64,000 nt of DNA from positions 124,001-188,000 of the forward strand of contig WHSU01000002.1 in assembly GCA_009379925.1 (NCBI GenBank), given 5' to 3'. The first letter of the stretch is position 1. Every line of letters starts with the position of its first letter. The position numbers were made by a program, and so were the translations under genes. Below are positions 43,013 through 52,446 of the stretch, one piece after another. The notes beneath the pieces were generated by a model. The model worked only from the letters and a program-made list of their open reading frames with translations, did not search any database and was not told where the DNA came from. This DNA comes from Dehalococcoidia bacterium. GTDB taxonomy: Bacteria > Chloroflexota > Dehalococcoidia > UBA2979.

Positions 43013-44311
43013 CTACCCCGCCGGGACCTCCTCGCGCTGCTCGCTCCCGGCCGGCACGTGTACACGGACGATCGTCTCCCGTGCCGCCAGCAGGAAGATG
43101 ACCGCCGCGGTCGTCACGAACACGGCGTTCGCGGTCATCCCCCAGCCGTACGAGGTCGCATCGGCCAGCGCGCCCAGCAGAGGCGGCCCGAGCATGAAGC
43201 CGATGTCGCCGGACGAACGGTACAGGCCCATCGCCAGGCCACGGAGGTGCGGCGGCGCGATGTCGGCCGCGTAGGCGGCAGGCGCCGGACCGGCGATCGA
43301 GGTGCCTATGGCCAGCACGGTCGCCCCGAAGAGCAGCAGGGGCACCGTGGGCGCGTAGCCGACGAGCAGCAGGCCGCCGGCAGTCGCGAAGCCGCTGGGC
43401 ACGATGGCCCACTTCCGGCCGAAGCGGTCCGCGATCCAGGCCGCGGGGGCGATCAGCACCATGTTGAGGAAGGCCATGCCGGTGAACAGCAACCCAATGG
43501 CGCCGGCCGAAAAATCGAAGCGCGCCGCCACGAGGAGCGGCAATAGGGTCTGCCGGGCCGCCGTGCGGGTGAAGAAGATCGACATGGTGACGAGCGAGAC
43601 CGCCGCGAAGTCGCGCGAGGTGACCATCGCGAGCCAGACGCGGCCCCGAGGCGCCTCGGGGGCCCCATCGCGCTCGCGGTCGGCCGCGTCCTCAGCAGCC
43701 TGCGCCAGGGCACGGTCTCGCGTCTCCGGGAGCCGGATGTAGGCGTACACGGTCGCGATGAGCGCGGCCGCGCCAACAACGTAGAACGGGGTGCGCAGGC
43801 CCCAGACCTCGGCGATCAGACCGCCGACGCCGGGGCCGATCGAGACGCCCAGCAGGAGCGCCGCCTGGTTCGTGCCGATGTACCTCGCGCGGTTCCCCGG
43901 CGTCGAGATGTCGGCGAGGTAGATCTGCGCGCCCGTCATGTACATCGCGGAGCCGGCGCCGGCCACGAATCGCCAAGCCAGCAGTTGGGCGATGTCCTGC
44001 GAGAAGCCCGAGCCGATCATGCCGACGGCGGTGACCAGCGGGCCGCTGATCAGCAGCATGCGGCGGCCGTAGCGATCCGACAGCACCCCCAGCGGCACGT
44101 TCAGGATCAGCCGCGCGAGGGCAAACGTGGACAGGGTGAGTCCGATCACCGCCGTACTCACGCCGAACTGGTCCGCGAACAGCGGGAGCACGGGGCCGAC
44201 CACGCCCTGCCCGGCCATGACCAGCACAGTCGAGATGCTGATCATCAAGAGTTGCTCGCTCGCCAGCAGCGGCCCGAGCACGCGTCGAACCGGCCGCAGG
44301 AGCGTATGCAT
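43013..44311 (-). CDS. MFS transporter (DHA1-like)
   Basis: 432 residues, twelve helices. Motif A is in LGVLSDRYGRRMLLI. It has a long charged central loop (RALAQAAEDAADRERDGAPE) before helix 7. Its ATG overlaps the alanine dehydrogenase stop by one base, so it belongs to that operon and may export a small metabolite. The C-terminus has an acidic-rich tail. Confidence 0.85.
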   Translation of the reverse strand: MHTLLRPVRRVLGPLLASEQLLMISISTVLVMAGQGVVGPVLPLFADQFGVSTAVIGLTLSTFALARLILNVPLGVLSDRYGRRMLLISGPLVTAVGMIGSGFSQDIAQLLAWRFVAGAGSAMYMTGAQIYLADISTPGNRARYIGTNQAALLLGVSIGPGVGGLIAEVWGLRTPFYVVGAAALIATVYAYIRLPETRDRALAQAAEDAADRERDGAPEAPRGRVWLAMVTSRDFAAVSLVTMSIFFTRTAARQTLLPLLVAARFDFSAGAIGLLFTGMAFLNMVLIAPAAWIADRFGRKWAIVPSGFATAGGLLLVGYAPTVPLLLFGATVLAIGTSIAGPAPAAYAADIAPPHLRGLAMGLYRSSGDIGFMLGPPLLGALADATSYGWGMTANAVFVTTAAVIFLLAARETIVRVHVPAGSEQREEVPAG

Positions 44312-45432
44312 CAGGGTGCGCCGAGCATCGATTCCAGCGGGCTGTACGGCATCCCCAGCGACTCCGCCACGCCGGCGTGGGTCACGTGGCCTCGATAGGC
44401 GTTCACGCCTCGGGCCAGCGTGCGGTCGCTACGTAGCGCCGCATCCAGCCCCTTGTCCGCGATCCGCAGCACGTACGGCAGCGTCAGCCCGGCAAGGGCG
44501 CGCGACGAGGTCTGCGGCACGGCGCCCGGCATGTTCGCGACGGCGTAGTGGACGACGCCCTCCTCGACGTAGATGGGGGCCGCGTGGTCCGTCTCGCGCG
44601 TCGTCTCCACGCAACCGCCCTGGTCCACCGCGACATCCACGATGACCGCGCCGGGGCCCATCGACCGCACCATCTTGCGGGTGACGACGACGGGGGCACG
44701 ACGCCCCTGCACCAGCACCGCGCCGATGAGCAGGTCCGCGCCGCGCACGACGTTCGCGATCGCCTGCGGTGACGAGAGCAACGTCTCGATGCGTCCCGCG
44801 TACCGCTCGTCCAGTTCGCGCAGCTGGTCGGGGGCGTTCGAGACCACCGTGACGCGAGCGCCGAGGCCGACCGCGACGCGGCAAGCGTTCCGGCCGACGT
44901 TCCCCGACCCGATGATGACCACGTGCGCGGGCGCCACCCCCGGCAGGCCGCCGAGCAGCACGCCACGCCCCGGCCCCGGACGCTTCAGATGCTGCGCGCC
45001 CACTTCGACGGCCATGCGGCCGGCGACCTCAGACATCGGCGCCAGCAGCGGGAGGAACCCGTCGTCGCGCTCCACGGTCTCGTAGGCGATGGCGACGCAC
45101 TGCGAATCGATGATGGCGCGCGTGGCGGCCGGTTCGGCGGCCAGGTGGAGGTAGGTGAAGAGGACGAGCCCCTCGCGCAGGAAGCCGAACTCGACCGCCT
45201 CGGGCTCCTTCACGCGGCAGACCAGTTGCGCGCGTGCGTACACCTCGGCCGGCGTCGCGACGATCTCCGCGCCGGCGGCGCGGTAGGCGTCATCGAGGTA
45301 GTGCGAACCATCGCCGGCGCCGGTCTCCACGAGCACCTGGTGGCCCGCGCGCACGATGTCGGTGACGCCCTCCGGTGTGAGTGCGACGCGATACTCCTCG
45401 GTCTTGATTTCGCGGGCGGTGCCCACAATCAC
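44311..45432 (-). CDS. ald: Alanine dehydrogenase
   Basis: 373 residues of the AlaDH/PNT family. It starts [22 protein letters not shown], has CRVKEPE (substrate Lys) near 74, YLHLAAEP with the catalytic His near 96, and the NAD loop [20 protein letters not shown] near 170. It would interconvert L-alanine and pyruvate with NAD+. GTG overlaps the formyltransferase stop (GTGA). Length is as usual. Confidence 0.92.
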   Translation of the reverse strand: MIVGTAREIKTEEYRVALTPEGVTDIVRAGHQVLVETGAGDGSHYLDDAYRAAGAEIVATPAEVYARAQLVCRVKEPEAVEFGFLREGLVLFTYLHLAAEPAATRAIIDSQCVAIAYETVERDDGFLPLLAPMSEVAGRMAVEVGAQHLKRPGPGRGVLLGGLPGVAPAHVVIIGSGNVGRNACRVAVGLGARVTVVSNAPDQLRELDERYAGRIETLLSSPQAIANVVRGADLLIGAVLVQGRRAPVVVTRKMVRSMGPGAVIVDVAVDQGGCVETTRETDHAAPIYVEEGVVHYAVANMPGAVPQTSSRALAGLTLPYVLRIADKGLDAALRSDRTLARGVNAYRGHVTHAGVAESLGMPYSPLESMLGAP

Positions 45433-46334
45433 TGGATGCGTCCCAGGACATCACCTGCCTGGACCAGCTCGCTGGCCGGCACCTTCTTGCCGCCGTCCGG
45501 CTGGATGCGGCCGATGGTCACCGTCCCGCCGATCGCCGCGACCTCGATCTTCGAGTCCACAACGGCCATCACCGTACCCGGTGCTTCTCCGGGCGCGCCC
45601 GGCCGGAACGAGGCATCGAAGAGCCTGACGATGCCCTCTTTGAGCAGCGCCGAGGCGCCCGGCTGCGGGTCGCAACCGCGGATCAGGTTGAACACGATCT
45701 GCCCGTGGTGCATCCAGTCGATCCTCGAATGCTCGGGGCCACACGGCGCCTCGTAAGTCGCCGAGTCGTGGTCCTGTTCGATGCGGGGGGCCGTGCCCTC
45801 GCGGACCAGACGCACGCCCTCCACGAGGGCTTCGACGCCGGCCGGGTAGAGCTGGTTGAAGTAGAGCGAGCCCACGGTGTCCTCGGGGCCGATGTCGACC
45901 TCGCGTTGCAGGATGACGGGCCCGGTGTCGATGCCCTCATCCACCCAGAAGATCGTGAGCCCGGTGCGCTGCTTGCCCATGATGATCGGCCAGTTCATGG
46001 CCGTGCGACCTCGATGCAGCGGCAGCAGCGAGGGGTGGTACTGGATGGCGCCGTGGGTCGCGGCGTCCAGCACGCGCTTCCGCACGATGTCGGTCACGAA
46101 AGCGAAGACCAGCAGGTCGGGCTTCAGCGCCAGGTACTCCTGGAAGGGCCCATCCTGGCGCAGCGACGGCGTCTCGATGACCGGCAGCCCTGCCTCGCTA
46201 GCCGCCTCGAACAGCGGGTCCGGGCGCGCGCCCTGCCGAGGCGTGGACGCGGCCACGACTTCCTCGCCCGCGTCCCGCAACGCCTGGAAGACGTCCTTGC
46301 CGAACGCCGCCTGCCCAAAGAGCACGATGCGCAT
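45429..46334 (-). CDS. Formyltransferase-family protein, resembling the hydrolase domain of ALDH1L
   Basis: 301 residues from the ATG at 46334 (GAGGGG upstream); GTG 46340 is an alternative. The fold is a formyltransferase with His100 in IQYHPSLLPLHRG and Asp136 in DEGIDTG. The usual catalytic Asn of methionyl-tRNA formyltransferase (two before His) is Gln98, and the segment DTVGSLYFNQLYPAGVEAL is much closer to the N-terminal domain of 10-formyl-THF dehydrogenase. A C-terminal Fmt-like domain follows. It may remove or transfer the formyl group of 10-formyl-tetrahydrofolate. It starts the ald-MFS operon. Confidence 0.8.
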   Translation of the reverse strand: MRIVLFGQAAFGKDVFQALRDAGEEVVAASTPRQGARPDPLFEAASEAGLPVIETPSLRQDGPFQEYLALKPDLLVFAFVTDIVRKRVLDAATHGAIQYHPSLLPLHRGRTAMNWPIIMGKQRTGLTIFWVDEGIDTGPVILQREVDIGPEDTVGSLYFNQLYPAGVEALVEGVRLVREGTAPRIEQDHDSATYEAPCGPEHSRIDWMHHGQIVFNLIRGCDPQPGASALLKEGIVRLFDASFRPGAPGEAPGTVMAVVDSKIEVAAIGGTVTIGRIQPDGGKKVPASELVQAGDVLGRIQ

Positions 46335-46387
46335 ATCCACCCCTCATCAGCCGCCGGGGGTCGAGCGCCCACGGAACCCTCCGGCGC

Positions 46388-46393
46388 AGTATA
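46388..46393 (-). promoter_or_regulatory. -10 box TATACT of the formyltransferase-ald operon
   Basis: On the minus strand TATACT lies about 53 bases upstream of the ATG. The -35 region is not evident. Confidence 0.4.
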
Positions 46394-46461
46394 AGGCGCG
46401 GCTTCCTGAGGCGATGGCGCCCGACTCGCCGCGCTGCGACGGAGGCGGTGGGCGCTCGGCG

Positions 46462-47523
46462 TCAGGGCGTCGCCGGGACCTCGGCCGCGAGTTCGCCGGC
46501 GAGCCCCGGCTTGAGATGGCCCGCCGCGACCATCCACAGGACCGTGTCGCGGACGCTGGCCTCGAACGAGCGGGCCGTTACGCCCAGCTCCTCGATCGTC
46601 CGGCTCGCGTCCACGTCATGGTGGTAGGTGATGTACCGCACCAGCTCGGAGCTCAGCGGCAAGCGGCCCGGCGCGATGTGCTGTAGCGCGTCGGCGGCGT
46701 GGACACCCGGCGCCACCAGGCGCCAGGGCAGCCGGACACCGGGTAGCCGGTGGCCTGTCAGCCGGTGCAGCATGCCCAGGATGTCCGCAACACTCGGGGC
46801 GTGTCCCGGCACCATGTAGCGTCGAGCGCCGCGCCCCGGCTCCACCACGGCGGCGTGCACCGCCGCGACGTCCCGGACATCGCAGAACGGGATCCGGCCT
46901 CGCACTCCCACCGCCATCATGCCGCGGAGCGCACCTCGCAACGCGATGCAGGTCTCGCCGACGTGCAGGTCGTGCGGACCGCTCACGGCGGACGGGTTGG
47001 TGATGACGACCGGCGCGCCCTCCACCTGCAGCCGCCGCGCGATCTCCTCGGAGTCCACCTTAGTGCCCGAGTAAGCGCCGCGCCCCGTGCCCAGGTCGCT
47101 CTCATGCGACAGCACCTCGCCCTTGCGCCCGGCGAGGGCGACCGTGCTCGAGACATGCACGATCGGGTCGAGTCCCAGGCGTGCGGCCGTGCTCAGGACG
47201 TTCTCCGTGCCCTCGACATTCGTGCGCCGCATCGTCTTCGCCTGCCGCACATCGAACGTGTACATCGACGCGGCGTGCAGCACGGCATCGCAGCCGCGCA
47301 ACGCCTCCTCGACGTGCGAGGCGTCGGTGACATCGCCTTCCAGCACCTCGATGCGCGTGTCGGCACTATCGATGCCGAGTGGGGCCAGAGCGTTCGCGAC
47401 GCGATCGCGCGAGCGGACGGAGAGCCTGAGTTCGTGACCGGCGTCCAGGAGGGCTTTCACTGAGTGAGAGCCGACGAAGCCGGTGCCACCGGTGACCAGG
47501 ACGCGCACGGAAGCGTCCTCCAT
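46462..47523 (-). CDS. NAD(P)-dependent epimerase/reductase (dihydroflavonol-reductase-like SDR)
   Basis: 353 residues, extended SDR. NAD(P) loop VLVTGGTGFVGSHS at 7-20, VHVSSTVAL, and the catalytic AYSGTKVDSE (Tyr-x3-Lys). It has VTNPSAV-like (VVITNPSAVSGPHD) substrate region of the DFR/cholesterol-dehydrogenase group. It would work on a sugar, steroid or flavonoid-like alcohol. The ATG at 47523 was chosen because a longer frame has no homology-like features. Confidence 0.83.
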   Translation of the reverse strand: MEDASVRVLVTGGTGFVGSHSVKALLDAGHELRLSVRSRDRVANALAPLGIDSADTRIEVLEGDVTDASHVEEALRGCDAVLHAASMYTFDVRQAKTMRRTNVEGTENVLSTAARLGLDPIVHVSSTVALAGRKGEVLSHESDLGTGRGAYSGTKVDSEEIARRLQVEGAPVVITNPSAVSGPHDLHVGETCIALRGALRGMMAVGVRGRIPFCDVRDVAAVHAAVVEPGRGARRYMVPGHAPSVADILGMLHRLTGHRLPGVRLPWRLVAPGVHAADALQHIAPGRLPLSSELVRYITYHHDVDASRTIEELGVTARSFEASVRDTVLWMVAAGHLKPGLAGELAAEVPATP

Positions 47524-47543
47524 TCTGCGGCCGTCGCGCACCC

Positions 47544-48182
47544 CTAGTCGGGCACCACCGTCTCGGCCGCGCGCCACATATACCACGAACCGACGGACCG
47601 GTACGGCGCCCACGGCCCGCCGATCTCGAGGGCCCGCGCGGGTGTCGGTGCCTCGTCCAGGCCGTACGCGACCTGCATGCCTTTGCGCACGCCCAGGTCG
47701 CCGACCGGCAGCACGTCGGGACGCCCGAGCTGGAACATCAGGAACATGTGCGCGGTCCACTCGCCCACGCCCTTCACGGCGGTCAGGCGCGTCACCACCT
47801 CGTCATCGGTCAGCCCCTCGATGTCTGTGAAGTCCAGCGAGCCGTCCACCATGTGCTGGGCGAGGTCACGCAAGTAGCCCGCCTTCTGCCTGGAAACCCC
47901 CGCACCACGAAATGCCTCGTCGGTCGTGGCGAGCAGTTCGGTAGGCGTCGGCGGGCGCTCCCCCGTGTCATAGATGGCATGGAGCCGCCGCTCGATGGCC
48001 GCCGCGGCGTTGCCGGCGAGCTGCTGGTAGAGGATCGCGCGCAGCAGCGAGTGGTACGGCTGCCCGCTCGGCCTCGGGCGGTACGGGCCGTGGCGTTCGA
48101 TCAAGTCGCCGACCACCGGGTCGGCCGCCGCGAGGTGCCGGTAGGCCTTCGCCGGCGAGAAACGCAGCCGTCGCGTGCTCAT
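47544..48182 (-). CDS. DNA-3-methyladenine glycosylase (AlkA / HhH-GPD)
   Basis: 212 residues. SLLRAILYQQLAGNAAAAIERRL is the AlkA helix; the helix-hairpin-helix is LTAVKGVGEWTAHMFLMF and the catalytic Asp follows in VLPVGDLGVRKG. It would excise alkylated bases from DNA. It lacks the N-terminal AlkA_N domain, as in many short forms. The ATG is behind GGGAG. Confidence 0.88.
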   Translation of the reverse strand: MSTRRLRFSPAKAYRHLAAADPVVGDLIERHGPYRPRPSGQPYHSLLRAILYQQLAGNAAAAIERRLHAIYDTGERPPTPTELLATTDEAFRGAGVSRQKAGYLRDLAQHMVDGSLDFTDIEGLTDDEVVTRLTAVKGVGEWTAHMFLMFQLGRPDVLPVGDLGVRKGMQVAYGLDEAPTPARALEIGGPWAPYRSVGSWYMWRAAETVVPD

Positions 48183-48264
48183 CGAATGCTCCCCTGCTCG
48201 CGCGCCGATGGTATCCGAGCACCGCCCGGCTGGCAGCCTACAAGTCACGCGTAATCGAGGTAGC

Positions 48265-48394
48265 CCACGGTATTCGCCCGTGGCGAGGTCTGGTCCTCTC
48301 CGCTGTGCAGGTACGGCCCAGACCTCGACCGAAGCAGTGTCGACGACCGACCACATTCCGGCGGCCCCCGCGGCGGGCAATCGCTGGTTGCCCG
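48265..48394. other. Structured intergenic segment with three hairpins
   Basis: Three inverted repeats follow in a row: a small CACGG/CCGTG hairpin (48266-48282); CGAGGTCTGG and CCAGACCTCG (48284-48293, 48318-48327; perfect 10-bp arms, 24-base loop); CGGGCAA and TTGCCCG (48374-48380, 48388-48394). No coding frame is convincing. It could be a small RNA or a terminator set. Confidence 0.4.
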
Positions 48395-48413
48395 GTAAGA
48401 CCTGCGCCCGGGC

Positions 48414-49076
48414 TTAAGGCGCCGCGTCTGCTTGCAGGGGGGGACACTCTCCCCCGGGCGTCGTCGCCAGCTCGAAGTGCCAGGTCTCGTTGGAATACGT
48501 CTGGCAGAGGCCGAAGTGTGCGCCCCGCTGGCTCAGCCAGCTGTTGGCATCGGTTGGACCGATGTCCACCGCATCCCCGCTTACGTGGGCGGACGTCTCC
48601 GGCGTCGCGACCCAGCGCCGCGCTTCTTCCTCGCTGCCGTAGTCCACGATCGCCTCGTTGAGGAGTTGCTGCTGATATTCCGGGCTGCGCCAGCCGCTCG
48701 TCACCGAGAAGGGGACACCCTGCGTCCAGGCGGTACTGGCGGCCGCCTGCACGGCGCGGAGCAGATCGGCGTCCAGGTTCGCGATCGCCGGGATGTGGAG
48801 GTCGAACGGCGACGCCGGTGCGGAGAGCACTCCATCGGCGGCGTCGACCTCGCCATCCGGGGTGACCGAGCCGGTGACGGAGTCGCCGGCCTCGACTGCC
48901 GTCCCGAGTGAAGCCGCCGGTCGGTCCTCGGATGGGCGAGTCGCGACGATGGCGATGGTCAGCCCGAGGGCGATCGCGATCACGATTCCGATTCGCCGGC
49001 GGGGCCTGCGCGGACGCGCCGACCTCGGACGTTTCGTCGCGCGTGCAGAGTGGTACGTGCGAGGTGTATTGCCCAT
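48414..49076 (-). CDS. VanY-type D-Ala-D-Ala carboxypeptidase, membrane anchored
   Basis: 220 residues. A basic N-terminus and one helix (about 28-46), then a linker and a C-terminal peptidase M15 domain. SGWRSPEYQQQLL, SAHVSGDAVDIG (His and Asp zinc ligands) and SNETWHFEL (catalytic Glu and zinc His) are intact. It would trim the D-Ala ends of peptidoglycan stems outside the membrane. ATG behind GGAG. Confidence 0.88.
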   Translation of the reverse strand: MGNTPRTYHSARATKRPRSARPRRPRRRIGIVIAIALGLTIAIVATRPSEDRPAASLGTAVEAGDSVTGSVTPDGEVDAADGVLSAPASPFDLHIPAIANLDADLLRAVQAAASTAWTQGVPFSVTSGWRSPEYQQQLLNEAIVDYGSEEEARRWVATPETSAHVSGDAVDIGPTDANSWLSQRGAHFGLCQTYSNETWHFELATTPGGECPPLQADAAP

Positions 49077-49275
49077 CGTCGCTCCATTCGCTCTACGAGC
49101 GCGGGTCCCTCCCACGCGACTCGTCGGGTGGCGATATGGAGGCGAGCGAACCAGAGGTGCTGTTGCCGGAGCGTTTGCGGCATTCGATACTTTTTGGATA
49201 CGCGCCCATCGCTACGCTGACGGCGCGGTGTCCCCCTGCACGAACTTCCGACGGTCTTGCGGAAGAGAGGGCGCG

Positions 49276-49941
49276 ATGCGCGTACTGGTCGTCGAGGACG
49301 AGGTCTACCTCGCCGACGCCATCCGCGATGGACTGCGGCTTGAGGCGATCGCTGCCGACATCGCGTTGGATGGCGATACCGCGCTCGAGGCCCTCGCTGT
49401 GAACCAGTACGACGTCGTCATCCTCGACCGTGACATACCCGGCACCAGTGGCGACGATGTCTGCCGGCAAATCGTGGAACTGAAGCTCGGCTGCCGCGTA
49501 CTGATGCTCACCGCGGCCACCCGCCTGAATGAGAAGGTCGCCGGCTTCGAGCTGGGCGCCGACGACTACATGACCAAGCCATTCGAGTTCCGGGAGCTGG
49601 TCGCGCGGTTGCGCGCACTCGCGCGTCGCTCCGCGGATGCGGTCCCGCCGACCATCGACTATGCCGGCGTCCGCCTGGACGCGTTCCGCCGCGAGGTCTA
49701 CCGGGATGGTCGCTACGTCCGCCTGTCGCGCAAGCAGTTCTCCGTGCTGGAGGTGTTGATGGCCGCCCGTGGAGGGGTGATCAGCGCGGAGGCGCTGCTG
49801 GAGCGGGCGTGGGACCAGCACGCCGACCCGTTCAGCAACGCCGTGAGAATCACCATCTCCACTTTGCGAAAGCGCCTCGGCGACCCCTGGGTGATCCACA
49901 CCGTGCCGGGCGTCGGGTATCGCATCGGCGATCCCGAATAG
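49276..49941 (+). CDS. OmpR-family response regulator
   Basis: 221 residues. Receiver with acidic pair VEDE and phosphorylated Asp51 in VVILDRDIPG, the Lys in YMTKPFEF; then the OmpR winged helix (FSVLEVLMAARGGVISAEAL, RITISTLRKRLGDP, TVPGVGYRIG). ATG behind GAGAGGG. The stop overlaps the sensor kinase start by one base. Probably controls envelope or resistance genes, such as the adjacent VanY, but that is a guess. Confidence 0.92.
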   Translation: MRVLVVEDEVYLADAIRDGLRLEAIAADIALDGDTALEALAVNQYDVVILDRDIPGTSGDDVCRQIVELKLGCRVLMLTAATRLNEKVAGFELGADDYMTKPFEFRELVARLRALARRSADAVPPTIDYAGVRLDAFRREVYRDGRYVRLSRKQFSVLEVLMAARGGVISAEALLERAWDQHADPFSNAVRITISTLRKRLGDPWVIHTVPGVGYRIGDPE

Positions 49942-51119
49942 TGCGCGACCATCGCCGGGAGGCCGGCCGCCTCAGGAGCCAGCGCCCCACTCGGCGGCCG
50001 TGGTTGCCCGTGCGCCTGCAGTTGACGCTCAGCTACGCCGGGTTCCTGGTCTTCGCCGGCCTCGTCGTCCTGGCCGGCGTGTATCTGGTCCTTCGTTATG
50101 GCCCGGACCAACCGATCGTTGCCGCGATCCCACAGCGAGAAGGGGCTATCTCGGAGAGCAAGGAGATGGCGCTCCTCGGCGTGTCGGGCCTCATTCTCGT
50201 CGGTCTCGCGGTGATCGGGCTCGTTGGAGGCTGGTTCCTCGCCGGCCGCATGCTGCGCCCGTTGCGCGCCATCACTGCAACGGCCCGGCTGTCGTCCGTG
50301 ACGGGGTCGCTCGACCACCGCGTGAGGCTGCCTGGCCGCCGCGACGAGTTCACTGAGCTGGCCGACACGTACGACGCCATGATGGACCGGCTCCAGCAAT
50401 CTTTCGAGGAGCAGCAGCGGTTCGCGGCGAACGCCTCGCACGAGCTTCGGACACCGCTCGCCGTCATGAAGACGATGCTGGACGTCGCGGCGGCGGACCC
50501 TGGCCGCCAGGACATCCCCCGCCTCATCCGGCGTCTCCGTGAGACGAATAAGCGAGGCATCGACATCGTGGAGACGTTGCTCGCCCTGTCGGCACTCGAT
50601 CAGGGCATGCTGGACCGGCAGCGGGTGGACCTCGCTCTCATCGTGGACGATGCCTCCGACGTACTCCTCCCGGAGGCGGACGACGCGGGGATCAGGTTCG
50701 ACGCGAACGTGGCACCATGCGAGGTGGACGGCAACGCGGTGCTGCTTCACCAGCTCGTGATGAACCTGGGTCAGAACGGCATCCGCCACAACGAACAGGG
50801 CGGCGCCGTGTACCTCGGGCTGACGGCCGACCCATCCGACGCCAGTCGCTGTCTGCTCATGGTCCGCAACACCGGGGCGATCCTCAACGCCGAGGTGCTG
50901 TCGACGCTGACGGAGCCCTTCGTGCGCGGCAGAGGACGGGTCGCGGCTCTGGACGGGCGCCATCGCGGGCACGGCCTGGGACTCGCGCTTGTCCAGCGGA
51001 TCGCGGAAGCACACGATGGATGCCTGGACCTGAGACCGAACGTCACCGGCGGCCTGACCGCCACGGTTTCGCTCCCTCTGCGCGAAGGCGCCCAGCCGAC
51101 GAACCACGGGGCCTGGTGA
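49941..51119 (+). CDS. Two-component sensor histidine kinase
   Basis: 392 residues from the GTG at 49941. Two membrane helices (about 32-52 and 78-101) flank a short ~25-residue outside loop; HAMP follows, then HisKA with His167 in NASHELRTPLAV, and an ATPase domain with N box LVMNLGQNGIRHNEQGG, and GHGLGLALVQRI. The small sensor loop suggests a membrane-embedded signal. Works with the overlapping response regulator. Confidence 0.92.
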   Translation: MRDHRREAGRLRSQRPTRRPWLPVRLQLTLSYAGFLVFAGLVVLAGVYLVLRYGPDQPIVAAIPQREGAISESKEMALLGVSGLILVGLAVIGLVGGWFLAGRMLRPLRAITATARLSSVTGSLDHRVRLPGRRDEFTELADTYDAMMDRLQQSFEEQQRFAANASHELRTPLAVMKTMLDVAAADPGRQDIPRLIRRLRETNKRGIDIVETLLALSALDQGMLDRQRVDLALIVDDASDVLLPEADDAGIRFDANVAPCEVDGNAVLLHQLVMNLGQNGIRHNEQGGAVYLGLTADPSDASRCLLMVRNTGAILNAEVLSTLTEPFVRGRGRVAALDGRHRGHGLGLALVQRIAEAHDGCLDLRPNVTGGLTATVSLPLREGAQPTNHGAW

Positions 51120-51142
51120 ACTGAGACCGACCGAGTCCGATG

Positions 51143-51736
51143 CTACTCCGCCGCGGCCGTCCGCCCCGGCGCCTCGCTCAAGTCACTCGCCTCGGGCCTT
51201 AAGCTCTCGAACCAGCGCTGCGTTTCCGCGGGCGAGCAGAACCGCAGGAAGCGCGTCTGCGACCACCGAGGGTCGCTCACCAGCTCGGGCCAGCGCTGCC
51301 GGTGCTTCCGTTGCGCCTGCACGGCAAACACCAGCAGCGAGTCGTCCCACGAGGTGAGGTGCTTCCAGAACGACTCGCGGTTCGTCCCCCACAACAGCTC
51401 CCGCGACCGCCAGCGCCGCCACGACCGGTTGAGCACCCGCCACAGCACGAGGGGCAGCGGGTAGTCGAGGTAGATGATGGTTTCGGCGCGCGGCCAGGTG
51501 ATGTCCTGCGTCCTCGTGTTGTAGTTGCCCGCGATCACCCACGCGTCGCCCGCTGTCGCGTCGCGCACGCGGGTGCGGAACTCTTCGTCCTCCGCCTCGA
51601 CCCAGCCGGGCTTCCAGAACAGCGCGTCCAACTCGACGAACGGGACACCCAGGCGCCCGGCGAGCCGCTCGGCCAGCGTGCTCTTACCCGCGGAGGTGTT
51701 GCCAATTACGATCACCCGCCGCCCGATGCCCGCCAT
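51143..51736 (-). CDS. P-loop NTPase / adenylate-kinase-like (topology modulation FlaR-type)
   Basis: 197 residues. Walker A GNTSAGKST at 12-20, then LDALFWKPGWVE and WVIAGNYNTRTQD, the pattern of short adenylate-kinase-like proteins called topology modulation or FlaR. It would phosphorylate a nucleotide or similar small molecule. The ATG at 51736 follows GGAGGAGG. Substrate unknown. Confidence 0.8.
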   Translation of the reverse strand: MAGIGRRVIVIGNTSAGKSTLAERLAGRLGVPFVELDALFWKPGWVEAEDEEFRTRVRDATAGDAWVIAGNYNTRTQDITWPRAETIIYLDYPLPLVLWRVLNRSWRRWRSRELLWGTNRESFWKHLTSWDDSLLVFAVQAQRKHRQRWPELVSDPRWSQTRFLRFCSPAETQRWFESLRPEASDLSEAPGRTAAAE

Positions 51737-51842
51737 GTCCTCCTCCTTCAGCGTCCGCACACGCGGACATAGCCCGCGACGCCGGCGGGCCATCATCGAT
51801 GTTCGATCGAGCAGGATAGCGGGTGTGGGCGAACCACGGGCG

Positions 51843-51921
51843 CCGCTCACGCTGAGCCCGTCGAAGTGCGAGCGGTCCATCCGGCAGTCCTCTCACCCTT
51901 CGACGGGCTCAGGGTGAGCGG
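51843..51921. repeat. Interspersed palindromic (REP-like) repeat, copy 3
   Basis: Arms 51843-51866 and 51898-51921 are inverted 24-base copies with core CTTCGACGGGCTCAG and one mismatch, separated by 31 bases. It lies between two minus-strand genes. Confidence 0.75.
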
Positions 51922-51923
51922 AG

Positions 51924-52439
51924 TTAGATCCCGAGGTCGTCCTTGCCGAGGAGCGTGCGAGCCAGCGAGGTGCGTCCGACGTGGCCGTTGCCGTGGGCGA
52001 CGACGACCTGCCACAGCGCCTCCATACGTGGGACCTCGCCCCACGGGCGCACGGTCGTGATCACGGAGAGGTAGTCCTCGTCCATCGCCTCGATGCGCGG
52101 CACGATCGCGTCGAGGACGGCGCTGGTGTAGCGGTTGAACTCGGCCGGCTCCGGGAACACCAGGGCGTGCGCCTCCGCGGGGTCCATGCCCGTGCCCTGT
52201 GCCACCTTCGGCAGCTCCCACTGGTCGTGGTAGCCGTCCCGCAGCCACACCGGTGGCTCGCGTTCGAAGACGAAGTGCACGACGTTGTCGGCGGTGCGCA
52301 CGACGTGCCACAGGTCGAAACCCAGCGAGTTGGCGTCGTCCGAGGCCCGGTAGTTGAGCTGGTCCCGCGTCAGGTCCTCGGCGGCACGGACGCAGTTCTG
52401 GAGCAGCCGGCGCGTCATCAGCGCCAGCTGCGCGGACAT
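51924..52439 (-). CDS. DinB-family protein (DUF664-like)
   Basis: 171 residues from the ATG at 52439; GTG 52460 would add seven residues and overlap the upstream stop. A four-helix DinB bundle: helix 1 LMTRRLLQNCVRAAEDLT, LGFDLWHVVRTADNVVHFV (metal His) and the C-terminal VVAHGNGHVGRTSLAR (paired His). Function unknown; metal-dependent thiol transferases are in the family. Placed after the methyltransferase/MTHFR gene. Confidence 0.8.
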   Translation of the reverse strand: MSAQLALMTRRLLQNCVRAAEDLTRDQLNYRASDDANSLGFDLWHVVRTADNVVHFVFEREPPVWLRDGYHDQWELPKVAQGTGMDPAEAHALVFPEPAEFNRYTSAVLDAIVPRIEAMDEDYLSVITTVRPWGEVPRMEALWQVVVAHGNGHVGRTSLARTLLGKDDLGI

Positions 52440-52446
52440 CGTCGGC

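Noticed and set aside
41842-43101. Long plus-strand frames opposite the MFS gene
   Set aside because: Rich in Arg/His/Asp-Gln, no hydrophobic pattern, and the minus strand has a complete transporter.
48183-48264. Continuation of the AlkA frame upstream to 48380
   Set aside because: The extra residues have no family match and GGGAG precedes the ATG at 48182.
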